Below are positions 1 to 6,774 of a stretch of 14,959 nt of DNA, piece by piece. The stretch is taken from NCBI GenBank assembly GCA_023428785.1, contig JAEYWU010000027.1, forward strand, positions 1 through 14,959, written 5' to 3'. Within the stretch, counting starts at the first letter, position 1. Every line of letters begins with the position of its first letter. The position numbers and the translations under genes are program-made. The stretch is from Pseudomonadota bacterium. GTDB taxonomy: Bacteria > Pseudomonadota > Alphaproteobacteria > Caulobacterales > Caulobacteraceae. The notes under the pieces were generated by a model. It had not been told where the DNA came from. It was given only the letters and a program-made list of their open reading frames with translations, and made no database searches.

Positions 1-635
1 CCGCCGAGCAGCGCCAGGGCCCCGTCCCAATCGCCGGCCTCCAGCCGGTCGTCGAACTGCATGCGCCAGGCCCAGGCGCCGCCGCGACCGGCGTTCTCAC
101 CCGCCCGCGCCTGTTCAAGCGCCGCGGCGCGGTCCCCGGCCCGCCACGACAGCCGCGCCAGACCCTGCCGGGCCGAACCCTGGGCATCCGGATGGGGCAG
201 GAGAGCCTCATAGGCGGTCCGCGCCGCCGCATCGTCCCCGGCCAGCTCCGATGCCTGGGCCTCAAGCAAGCCGCTTAGGACGGGCGCGTCCTCGGCGGCG
301 TCGGCCGCCCGGCGCGACATCCGGCGGGCTTCTTCGGCGTCGCCCGAGGCCAGCGCCAGATAGCCGCGCGCGAGGGCCGCGTAGGACTCCCTGCGCCGCG
401 CCTCGGCTCTCAGACGCGCGGCTCGCTGCGGGGCCTCGGCGATCCAGATGATCAGGCGCCAGAAGCCAACCGCCACCAGAGCCAGGACCCCGATCAGAAC
501 CGAACCGGCCGCCGCCGACGTATCCAGCCGCCAGCCGAGCCATTCAGCCGTGAGCGCCCCGGGGTCTCCCGAGGCCGCGACCGCCAGTAGCGCCAGCGCC
601 ATCCCGGCCAGCAACGCCAGGCCGATGCGGATCAA
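1..635 (-). CDS. hemY: HemY-like heme biosynthesis membrane protein (N-terminal part, cut by window start)
   Basis: Partial gene; about 211 N-terminal residues are visible and the C-terminus lies before base 1. Seen: a hydrophobic N-terminal segment (residues ~4-21), a second membrane segment (~45-65, containing GVLALVAVGFW), then an alanine- and arginine-rich helical region with TPR-like periodicity (for example AYEALLPHPDAQGSARQGLARL). This is the HemY_N architecture: two transmembrane helices followed by TPRs facing the periplasm. Family knowledge: HemY proteins sit in the inner membrane and are linked to late heme synthesis, but the biochemical role is unsettled; this is not the HemY-type protoporphyrinogen oxidase of Gram-positives. 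I chose the TTG start because TTGA overlaps the stop of the upstream mitofilin gene, a GGGAGA Shine-Dalgarno lies 6 nt upstream, and the next in-frame ATG (12th codon) would cut into the first membrane helix. It is the last gene of the hemC-hemD-mic60-hemY cassette and probably translationally coupled. Confidence 0.85.
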   Translation of the reverse strand, partial: MIRIGLALLAGMALALLAVAASGDPGALTAEWLGWRLDTSAAAGSVLIGVLALVAVGFWRLIIWIAEAPQRAARLRAEARRRESYAALARGYLALASGDAEEARRMSRRAADAAEDAPVLSGLLEAQASELAGDDAAARTAYEALLPHPDAQGSARQGLARLSWRAGDRAAALEQARAGENAGRGGAWAWRMQFDDRLEAGDWDGALALLG

Positions 636-1561
636 AGCGGTTCTCCCGTCTCGGCCATGGTCGAGCCGGACAGGTCCCCAAGCGCCTGGGCCCTCAGAGC
701 ATTGATGCGGCGTTCGATCTCGACGCGGCGCTCGGCGCGCGCGGTCCATTCCGACATGGCCAGCCGCGACGGCTCAGGCAGGGCCTGAAGCTGCGATAAG
801 GCGCCTTCCAGATCGCCCTCACGGACCCGCCGCTCGGCGCGCGCCAGGATGGCGTCAGCGCTGTCGCCTTCCAGGTCGCCGATGCGTCTCAGGCTGAAGA
901 TAGAACGGAACCAGCGGCCCAGGCCGTCCAGGAAGCCGGCCTGGGCGTCTCGACCTTCGGCCGCGCGCGAGGCGCGGGTCGCGGCGGCGGGAAACTCTCC
1001 GACAAGAGCCGCTCGGGTCGGCGCGCCCTGTTCGGCCAACTCACGCATGGCTCGGATGCCACGCGAGGTCGGGGCCAGCCGCTCCAGCGAGGCCAGCTCG
1101 CCGACGAAAGGATCCGAGCCTTCGGCCGCATCGGCCAGGGCGGCGGCAGCCACGGCGGCTGCGGCGGCGCGTGACATCCGCGCCTGCGAGGCTTCGAGCG
1201 CCGTGATCCTGTCTTCCAGCTGAAGGGGGTCGACCACCACCGTCTCGCCATCCTCGGTGGGCACGGCGACGGGCTCGGGGCGGGTGGCGGCCTGACGGCG
1301 GGCCAGCTCCAGTTCGCTTTCCAGCTGGTCGATGCGCTGGCGCATCTGCACCCGCTCCTGGCTTTCGGAGACGGGCGGGGCCGGCCCGATGGCGCGCGCG
1401 ATCCGCTCACGGGCGGCGCCGAAGCCGATGGCCACGATGATGATGATGGCGGCCAGGGCGACCAGCAGCAGGACGCGCGGCGGAATGCTCGGCCGCTCCA
1501 GCTCGCGGTGCGGCGGCTCAGGCTCGATCCGGGGCCGGTCCTCGGCAGGATTGTCGGTCAT
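632..1561 (-). CDS. Alphaproteobacterial Mic60/mitofilin-like inner-membrane protein
   Basis: 309 aa. Seen: a charged proline-rich cytoplasmic N-terminus (1-29), one transmembrane helix (~30-48, VLLLVALAAIIIIVAIGF), a coiled coil (~62-90, QRIDQLESELELARR), a second heptad region with an alanine-rich run (~115-145), and a C-terminal helical part with REGDLEGALSQLQALP and SEWTARAERRVEIERR that resembles the mitofilin signature. Family knowledge: COG4223 proteins are the bacterial relatives of mitochondrial Mic60, which shapes inner membranes at crista junctions, and in alphaproteobacteria their gene sits among heme genes. That context holds here: hemD is immediately upstream and hemY downstream. 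The ATG start overlaps the hemD stop (TGATG) and has AAGG 7 nt upstream; a TTG one codon earlier is possible but less likely. Envelope shaping is inferred from homology. Confidence 0.85.
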   Translation of the reverse strand: MTDNPAEDRPRIEPEPPHRELERPSIPPRVLLLVALAAIIIIVAIGFGAARERIARAIGPAPPVSESQERVQMRQRIDQLESELELARRQAATRPEPVAVPTEDGETVVVDPLQLEDRITALEASQARMSRAAAAAVAAAALADAAEGSDPFVGELASLERLAPTSRGIRAMRELAEQGAPTRAALVGEFPAAATRASRAAEGRDAQAGFLDGLGRWFRSIFSLRRIGDLEGDSADAILARAERRVREGDLEGALSQLQALPEPSRLAMSEWTARAERRVEIERRINALRAQALGDLSGSTMAETGEPL

Positions 1562-2241
1562 CAAGGCGCCTTCGACACAACGTCTGCCGTCAGCCTAACC
1601 AAGGATGCGTCGTCAGGGAACGGGGCGACCGCGACCGATTTCGCGCTCCGCCCCTCGAACGGGGCGGCGCAGGCCGCCGACAGGGCCACGACATCCAGCC
1701 GGGACAGCCAATCTGGGGCCACGGAAAGCACCTGCCGGGCCGCACGCGGCGAGTGGATCATCACCGTCTTAATCCCGGCATCGGTCAGCGCTGTCTCAGG
1801 CTGCCGCTCGACCGTCTGGTAAACCGGCAAGGCCGTGACCTCGACGCCGGGGCCCGACGCCAGAGCGCCCAGGTCCGCCGCCGGGTCAGCCGCGCCGGGC
1901 GCCAGCACCCGTCCGGCCCGACGCGCAAGGAGCAAAGCCGCCAGCGCCTCGACATCGCCGCTCGCGCTTTCGACCGACGCAAACCCCGCCTGGGTCAACG
2001 CCGCCGCCGTCGCATCGCCCACCGCAAAGGCTGGCAGATCCCGTTTCTTGCTCAAAGCGCAGAAGGCCTCCACGCCGTTCGGGCTGGTGAAGGCAAGCGC
2101 CTGATAGCCCCGGGTATCGACCTCGACGTCCAGCCGGCGCACGTCCAGCACCGGATCAACCAGAGCCACTACACCCAGCGCCCGCAGCCGTTCGGCCGTC
2201 TGATCGGCGCCCGGCCGGGTGCGGGTAATCCAGACCGTCAT
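1561..2241 (-). CDS. hemD: Uroporphyrinogen-III synthase
   Basis: 226 aa, usual length for HemD. It closes linear hydroxymethylbilane with inversion of ring D to give uroporphyrinogen III, the branch point to heme and cobalamin, in the cytoplasm. The family is very divergent, so the call rests on the N-terminal VWITRTRPGADQTAERL, the conserved FTSPNGVEAF segment (about residues 52-61), the YQTVER motif after the linker, the two-lobed length and the position directly after hemC. The ATG start overlaps the hemC stop (TGATG) without a clear Shine-Dalgarno, suggesting translational coupling to hemC. The frame stays open further upstream, but that stretch lies inside hemC and is a shadow. Confidence 0.9.
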   Translation of the reverse strand: MTVWITRTRPGADQTAERLRALGVVALVDPVLDVRRLDVEVDTRGYQALAFTSPNGVEAFCALSKKRDLPAFAVGDATAAALTQAGFASVESASGDVEALAALLLARRAGRVLAPGAADPAADLGALASGPGVEVTALPVYQTVERQPETALTDAGIKTVMIHSPRAARQVLSVAPDWLSRLDVVALSAACAAPFEGRSAKSVAVAPFPDDASLVRLTADVVSKAP

Positions 2242-3173
2242 CAGAAGAGGTCGGTCCCCGCGTCGTCGCGCACCTGATCGCCGACCTCCAGCCCCAGGAC
2301 CCGAGCCGCCGCGAGATCGGCCTCGCAAGTTCCCTCGCGCCGCCAGCGCTTCTTTCCGTCGTTCGACAGGGTCTCGACCGCCAGATGGACCCGTCCGTCC
2401 ACCAGCCGAGCGTGGGCGCCCATGGCGGTTCGGCAGTTGGCTTCCAGGGCGACCAGGGCGCCGCGCTCGGCCGCCACGCAGACAGCCGTGTCGGCGTCGT
2501 TCAACCGGATCAGGGTCTCGGCCCACGGACTGTCGGCGCGGCACTGCAGGGCCAGCGCCCCCTGACCCGGCGCGGTCGGCGCCGCCCAGGGATCAAGGAA
2601 ACCGCGCGCCCGGTCGCCCATGCCCAGCCGGTTCAGCCCGGCCGCCGCCAGCAGGATGGCGTCGAAATCGCCATCGGCCAGCCGCTTGAGCCGCGTGTCC
2701 ACATTGCCCCGCAGCGTCTCGACGATCACGTCGGGCCTGACCGCCAGCGCCTGCGCCTGACGCCGCAGCGAGGCCGTGCCCAGTTTCGCGCCCTCGGGCA
2801 GAGCCTCAAGGCTCTCGAAACGCTCGGACAGGAAGGCGTCGCGCGGATCCTCGCGGCGGGGGACGGCGGCGATCACCAGACCTTCCGGCGGCTCGGCCGG
2901 CACGTCCTTCATGGAGTGGACCGCCATGTCGATCTCGCCGTCGAACAGGGCCTTCTCGATCTCCTTGGTGAAGAGCGCCTTGCCGCCGATATCCATCAGG
3001 CGACGATCCTGGATGCGGTCGCCGGTCGTGGTGATGAAGACCAGCGGCGCCATCGTCTCGGGATGGTCCGGCGCGCCCAGCAGGCGGGCCACGGCGGCCT
3101 GGACGTGACCCGATTGCGTGCGGGCCAGAAGCGACTGGCGGGTGCCGATGCGAAGGGGTGGTTTGGGGCTCAC
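2241..3173 (-). CDS. hemC: Porphobilinogen deaminase (hydroxymethylbilane synthase)
   Basis: 310 aa, full length. The enzyme polymerises four porphobilinogens into hydroxymethylbilane. Seen in order: RIGTRQSLLARTQS (~8-21), the VHSMKDVPAEPPEGL segment (~85-99, with the substrate/cofactor Asp region), LGTASLRRQAQ (~131-141), the ETLRGNVDTRLKRL block, DAILLAAAGLNRLG, APGQGALALQ, and the dipyrromethane-cofactor cysteine at residue 247 in LEANCRTAMGAHA. The start is GTG: the conserved IGTRQSLLA motif begins at residue 9, so no later start fits. There is no strong Shine-Dalgarno. It is first gene of the heme cassette, divergent from tsaD with only 39 bp between the starts, so its promoter must lie in that gap or inside the tsaD 5' end. 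I saw no good minus-strand promoter there. Confidence 0.96.
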   Translation of the reverse strand: MSPKPPLRIGTRQSLLARTQSGHVQAAVARLLGAPDHPETMAPLVFITTTGDRIQDRRLMDIGGKALFTKEIEKALFDGEIDMAVHSMKDVPAEPPEGLVIAAVPRREDPRDAFLSERFESLEALPEGAKLGTASLRRQAQALAVRPDVIVETLRGNVDTRLKRLADGDFDAILLAAAGLNRLGMGDRARGFLDPWAAPTAPGQGALALQCRADSPWAETLIRLNDADTAVCVAAERGALVALEANCRTAMGAHARLVDGRVHLAVETLSNDGKKRWRREGTCEADLAAARVLGLEVGDQVRDDAGTDLF

Positions 3174-3175
3174 GC

Positions 3176-3205
3176 TTGCGTCCGGTTAGTCGGTGCGGCT
3201 ACGTC
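3176..3205 (+). promoter_or_regulatory. Candidate promoter for tsaD (Caulobacter-type, leaderless transcript)
   Basis: In the 39-bp gap between hemC and tsaD, TTGCGTC (3176-3182) is followed 15 nt later by GCTACGTC (3198-3205), which matches the Caulobacter -10 pattern GCTANAWC at 7 of 8 positions. The -35 is weaker and the spacer is one base longer than the usual 10-14. Transcription would start at about 3211-3213, on the tsaD ATG, which has no Shine-Dalgarno. A leaderless message is therefore inferred. A short inverted repeat (GCGGC at 3195-3199, GCCGC at 3206-3210) flanks the -10. Confidence 0.4.
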
Positions 3206-3212
3206 GCCGCGA

Positions 3213-4298
3213 ATGACGACTGGCGACTATACGGTTCTGGGCCTCGAGACCAGTTGCGACGAGACCGCCGCGGCTGTGGTGCGCCGCCGCGCGGATGGTT
3301 CTATCCAGGTCCTGTCCTCGGTCGTCGCCAGCCAGGACGAGCACAAGCCTTTCGGCGGCGTGGTGCCCGAGATCGCCGCTCGCGGCCACGTCCGCATCAT
3401 CGACGAGATCGCCCGGGCGGCGCTGAAAGAGGCTGGGACGGGCTTCGAGGGCATCGACGGCGTCGCCGCCACGGCCGGGCCGGGTCTGGTCGGCGGGGTC
3501 ATGGTGGGCCTCAGCTTCGGCAAGGCCGTGGCGCTGGCGCGCGGCTTGCCGCTGGTCGCCGTCAATCACCTGGAGGGCCATGCCCTGTCGGCCCGGCTGG
3601 GCGCCGAGGCCGCCTATCCGTTCCTGCTGTTGCTCGTCTCTGGCGGCCACTGCCAGCTTCTGGAGGTGCGCGGCGTCGGGGATATGACCCGGCTGGGCTC
3701 CACCATCGACGATGCCGCCGGCGAGGCCTTCGACAAGACGGCCAAGGCGCTGGGTCTCGGCTATCCCGGCGGACCCGCGCTGGAGAAGCTGGCCACCTCG
3801 GGTGACGCCTCGAAGATCGCCATGCCGCGCGCCCTATTGGGCCGAAAGGGCTTCGACTTCTCCTTTTCGGGCCTCAAGACCGCCGCCGCCCGCGCCGCCG
3901 ATGCGGCTGAAACCGATCAGGACCGGGCCGACGTCGCCGCCTCGGTCCAGGCCGCCATTGCCCGCCAGCTGACCGAACGGTCCGAACGCGCCATGGCCGA
4001 CTATGCCGAACGCCACGATCATCGTCTGTTCGTGGTCGCGGGCGGGGTCGCCGCCAACCAAACCGTTCGTCGATCCTTGACCGAGGCCTGCGAACGTCAG
4101 GGCTTCGGCTTCGTCGCGCCGCCGCTGGCCTACTGCACGGATAACGCCGCCATGATCGCCCTGGCGGGAGCCGAACGGCTCGCCCTGGGTTTGACCTCCG
4201 GTCTCGACGCCCGCGCCCGGCCGCGCTGGCCGCTCGATGAGGCCACGGCCCTGTCCGACCCCCTCTATGCAACCGGCCGCAAGGGAGCCAAGGCATGA
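3213..4298 (+). CDS. tsaD: tRNA N6-adenosine threonylcarbamoyltransferase TsaD
   Basis: 361 aa. With TsaB, TsaC and TsaE it transfers threonylcarbamoyl to A37 of ANN-decoding tRNAs (t6A). Seen: VLGLETSCDETAAAVV at the N-terminus (~8-23), the metal-binding HxxxH (H119 and H123 in NHLEGHALS), SGGHCQL, GLGYPGGPALEKLA, FSFSGLKTA, GGVAANQTVRRSL, and CTDNAAMIA near the C-terminus. All family hallmarks are present and length is normal. The ATG at 3213 is chosen because the conserved core starts about 8 residues later; the frame is open upstream but there it runs antisense to hemC. No Shine-Dalgarno precedes it, which fits the leaderless promoter. Its stop overlaps the gpsA start (ATGA). Confidence 0.96.
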   Translation: MTTGDYTVLGLETSCDETAAAVVRRRADGSIQVLSSVVASQDEHKPFGGVVPEIAARGHVRIIDEIARAALKEAGTGFEGIDGVAATAGPGLVGGVMVGLSFGKAVALARGLPLVAVNHLEGHALSARLGAEAAYPFLLLLVSGGHCQLLEVRGVGDMTRLGSTIDDAAGEAFDKTAKALGLGYPGGPALEKLATSGDASKIAMPRALLGRKGFDFSFSGLKTAAARAADAAETDQDRADVAASVQAAIARQLTERSERAMADYAERHDHRLFVVAGGVAANQTVRRSLTEACERQGFGFVAPPLAYCTDNAAMIALAGAERLALGLTSGLDARARPRWPLDEATALSDPLYATGRKGAKA

Positions 4299-5293
4299 AC
4301 GAGCTTCGATCGGTCGGCGTGATCGGCGCGGGTGCCTGGGGCACGGCCCTGGCCCAGTCCTGCGCCCGCTCGGGCCTCGACGTGAAGATCCAGGCCCGCG
4401 AGGCCGAGGTCGTCGAGAGCATCAACGCCCGCCATGAAAACGAAGCCTTCCTGCCGGGCGTCAAACTCGAGCCCGGCGTGCGGGCGGTAGTTGATCTGGC
4501 TGACCTGGCCGACCGGGATTTCATCCTGGCCGTGCCGCCGGCCCAGCACATGCGTTCGGTCCTCAGCGCCTTCGCCCCGTCCGTGAAGGACGGGACGCCC
4601 ATCGTGCTTTGCTCGAAGGGCGTCGAGCGCGGCTCGCTCAAGCTGATGACCGATGTGCTCAAGGAGACCGTGCCGCACGCCCGCGCGGCGGTGCTCTCGG
4701 GCCCCAGCTTCGCCGCCGATGTCGTGCGCGGCCTGCCCACAGCCGTGACCCTGGCCTGTCCGGACGCCCTACTCGGCGCCCAGCTTGTCCAGGCCGTGGC
4801 CGCCCCGACCTTCCGCCCCTATCTCGCCGACGACCTGATCGGAGCCGAGGTCGGCGGGGCAATCAAGAACGTCCTGGCCATCGCCTGCGGCATCTCCGAG
4901 GGCCGGGGTCTGGGCCGCTCGGCCCATGCCGGCCTGATCACACGCGGCTTCGCGGAAATGACCCGCATCGGCGTGGCGCTGGGCGGCAAGGCCGAGACGG
5001 TCGCGGGCCTCTGTGGCCTCGGTGACCTGGTCCTTACCTGCTCCAGCCCCCAGTCGCGGAACATGTCCGTGGGCCTCGCCCTAGGGCAGGGGCAGACCCT
5101 CTATCAGGCGCTCGAAGGCAAGCGTTCGGTGGCCGAGGGCGTCGATTCCGCCCCGGCCGTCCGCCAGCTGGTCGAAAAGCTCGGAGTCGAGGCCCCGATC
5201 TGTCAGGCCATCGCCGCCATCCTCGCCGGCGAGATCGACGTCGATCAGGCCATCGACGGCCTGCTCAACCGTCCGCTCAAGGCCGAGCGGTGA
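4295..5293 (+). CDS. gpsA: NAD(P)H-dependent glycerol-3-phosphate dehydrogenase
   Basis: 332 aa, full length. It reduces dihydroxyacetone phosphate to sn-glycerol-3-phosphate, the backbone for phospholipids, in the cytoplasm. Seen: the Rossmann GAGAWG (residues 11-16 in VGVIGAGAWGTALAQ), the FILAVPPAQHMRSVL segment, CSKGVERGS, LSGPSFAADVVRGLPTAV, the catalytic lysine K191 in GGAIKNVLAIACG, and AGLCGLGDLVLTCSSPQSRN followed by SVAEGVDSA. The ATG start overlaps the tsaD stop (ATGA), so the two are co-transcribed and probably coupled. The tsaD-gpsA pairing next to hemC is common in alphaproteobacteria. Its stop overlaps the next start (GTGA). Confidence 0.96.
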   Translation: MNELRSVGVIGAGAWGTALAQSCARSGLDVKIQAREAEVVESINARHENEAFLPGVKLEPGVRAVVDLADLADRDFILAVPPAQHMRSVLSAFAPSVKDGTPIVLCSKGVERGSLKLMTDVLKETVPHARAAVLSGPSFAADVVRGLPTAVTLACPDALLGAQLVQAVAAPTFRPYLADDLIGAEVGGAIKNVLAIACGISEGRGLGRSAHAGLITRGFAEMTRIGVALGGKAETVAGLCGLGDLVLTCSSPQSRNMSVGLALGQGQTLYQALEGKRSVAEGVDSAPAVRQLVEKLGVEAPICQAIAAILAGEIDVDQAIDGLLNRPLKAER

Positions 5294-5670
5294 GCGACGG
5301 GCCGCCGTCCTCCGAGCGCCCCCGCGTCTGGAAGACCCCGCCGGGCGTCGCCGTCGCGGTTCTGGATGACGTCAAGGATCCGGGCGCCCGCGCCGTCGTC
5401 GTCCAGATCGGCGAGGCCTTCTTCCACGGCTTCATTGTGCGCAAGGACGGCGAGGTGCGCGGCTACGTCGACCGCTGCCCTCATGCCGGCTATCCGCTCG
5501 CCGTCGAGCTGGACCGCTACCTGTCGGACGACGGCGAACTGATCCTCTGCTCCTGGCACGGCGCGATCTTCAAGCCGCTGACCGGAGACTGCATCGGCGG
5601 CCCGGCCGCCGGGGGACGGCTGACGCCCTGGCCTGTCGTGGTGGACGGGCCAGTGATCCGCACGGCTTGA
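5290..5670 (+). CDS. Small stand-alone Rieske [2Fe-2S] protein
   Basis: 126 aa, one Rieske domain and little else. Seen: the first cluster-ligand pair in RCPHAGYPL and the second in CSWHGAIF, followed by the flavodoxin-like tail GDCIGGPAAGGRLTPWPV typical of ferredoxin-type Rieske proteins. The gap between the first His and the second Cys is 21 residues, wider than the 15-17 usually quoted, with an insertion around DRYLSDDGE. There is no signal peptide or membrane anchor, so it is probably cytoplasmic and an electron carrier or regulatory subunit; partner unknown. The GTG start overlaps the gpsA stop (GTGA) with AAGG 7 nt upstream. Its place as third gene of a tsaD-gpsA operon gives no clear functional hint. 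Confidence 0.85.
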   Translation: MSDGPPSSERPRVWKTPPGVAVAVLDDVKDPGARAVVVQIGEAFFHGFIVRKDGEVRGYVDRCPHAGYPLAVELDRYLSDDGELILCSWHGAIFKPLTGDCIGGPAAGGRLTPWPVVVDGPVIRTA

Positions 5671-5830
5671 TTATCCGTAATCGGAATAGTAAGTCTATAC
5701 TGATCGCAATAGGTCATCATTCATCCTTGACTGTTTTGTGACGAAAGCCACAGGGAAAACCTGAGTTTCGAGTCCAGTTTCATTAAATGATCTGCGGTTA
5801 CTCACTCGCCGACGAAGGCGGGAGTTCAGT
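5671..5830 (+). promoter_or_regulatory. AT-rich regulatory region upstream of the hybrid histidine kinase
   Basis: About 160 bp between the Rieske gene and the kinase; the 60 bases at 5701-5760 are roughly 43% GC against a very GC-rich background. It holds TGTGA-N6-CCACA (5737-5752), one mismatch from the CRP consensus TGTGA-N6-TCACA; a TTGACT (5727-5732) without a convincing -10 at the right distance; TATACT (5696-5701) without a good -35; a GAGTC CcrM-type site (5770-5774); and a hairpin over the kinase Shine-Dalgarno (5805-5824). I see no clear intrinsic terminator for the preceding operon. A promoter is expected but I cannot place it. Confidence 0.45.
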
Positions 5831-6598
5831 GTGGCCAGGATCGGTGACTTCGTGGATCGGCTCGCGCCGGTGGCGGCGGACGCGCTTGTGTCCGCCGTCT
5901 ATGAGCGGTTTCAGGCGGAACCCGGGGCAGCCGTTCTGGCGGTGGTCGACGCCGAAGGGCGGGTGGTCGGCCTGGTCGAGCGCAACGCCTTTTCGCTCAA
6001 GCTCGCCGCCGAGTTCGGCCGCGCCCTGTTCGCCAAACGCCCGATCACCGTGCTGATGAACGCCGAGCCCGCGATGCTCGACGCCGATGCGCCGGCCGAG
6101 GTCATCTTCGCGCGGGCCGAACGCGAGGGCGCGGCCGGCCTGATGTCGGGCTTCGTGGTGGTGGAGGGCGACCGCTATCTCGGCGTCGGCTCGGGTCAGC
6201 ATCTGCTTCGCGCCGGCATGGCCCTGCACCAGCAGCGCGCCGACGAAATGAGCCGGCTGGCCCAGAACCTCGCCTGGGCCGAGGCCGAGGCGGTCGCCTC
6301 CAGCCGCGCCAAGAGTCAGTTTCTCGCCGTCATGAGCCACGAGATCCGCACGCCGCTGAACGGCGTGCTCGGGGTGGCGGGCTTCCTGGAACGCCGGCTC
6401 GAAGGGCACGATCTCCAGACCTACGCCCGCACCATCATCGAGTCCGGAGAGGGCCTGCTGCGCCTGCTGACCGACGCCCTCGACCTGTCGCGCGCCGAGG
6501 CGGGCGGGCTGGACATGGAGGAGCGCCCCTTCTCCATCCAGGTCATGGTCGACGACATCGCGGCGCTCTGGGGCCCTGCGCCGAGCAGAGGAACCTGA
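5831..6598 (+). CDS. N-terminal fragment of the hybrid kinase: CBS-like input plus HisKA
   Basis: If the sequence is correct, this 255-aa product is what would be translated from the kinase's own start. It contains the CBS-like input module (LAVVDAEGRVVGLVERNAF, then RPITVLMNAEPAMLDADAP), the HisKA dimerisation helix pair with His170, and no ATP-binding domain. It ends in about nine out-of-frame residues after LWG before TGA. Such a fragment could dimerise and be phosphorylated in trans but could not autophosphorylate. It is the left half of the frameshifted gene, not an independent gene. Confidence 0.55.
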   Translation: MARIGDFVDRLAPVAADALVSAVYERFQAEPGAAVLAVVDAEGRVVGLVERNAFSLKLAAEFGRALFAKRPITVLMNAEPAMLDADAPAEVIFARAEREGAAGLMSGFVVVEGDRYLGVGSGQHLLRAGMALHQQRADEMSRLAQNLAWAEAEAVASSRAKSQFLAVMSHEIRTPLNGVLGVAGFLERRLEGHDLQTYARTIIESGEGLLRLLTDALDLSRAEAGGLDMEERPFSIQVMVDDIAALWGPAPSRGT

Positions 6599-6774
6599 CG
6601 CTGGAGGTCATCACCGCCGGCGCCGTCGACCGCTGGGCGCTTGGCGATCCGACCCGCATCAAACAGGTCTTCAACAACCTGATCGGCAACGCTCTGAAGT
6701 TCACGTCGCAGGGCGGGGTCACGGTCCGGCTCGAGGTTCAGCCAGACGGCCAGCACCTGCGATTCTCGGGCCGG

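Noticed and set aside
1131..1175. GCC/GCG-rich repeat-like stretch in the mitofilin gene
   Set aside because: It encodes an alanine-rich helix (AAAAAVAAAALADA) and is not a regular DNA repeat.
2242..2544. Upstream extension of hemD in the same frame
   Set aside because: Lies inside hemC in another frame; HemD homology starts at VWITRTRPG right after the ATG at 2241.
2385..3212. Open frame extending tsaD upstream by about 276 codons
   Set aside because: It is antisense to hemC; TsaD conservation begins at the ATG at 3213 and full length is reached from there.
5787..6056. ATG-started frame overlapping the kinase start
   Set aside because: No homology, no Shine-Dalgarno, and the kinase frame with GTG at 5831 has a strong one.
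6566..6600. Programmed -1 frameshift in the kinase
   Set aside because: No X-XXY-YYZ slippery heptamer in frame and no clear stimulatory stem; a missing base in GGGG is simpler.
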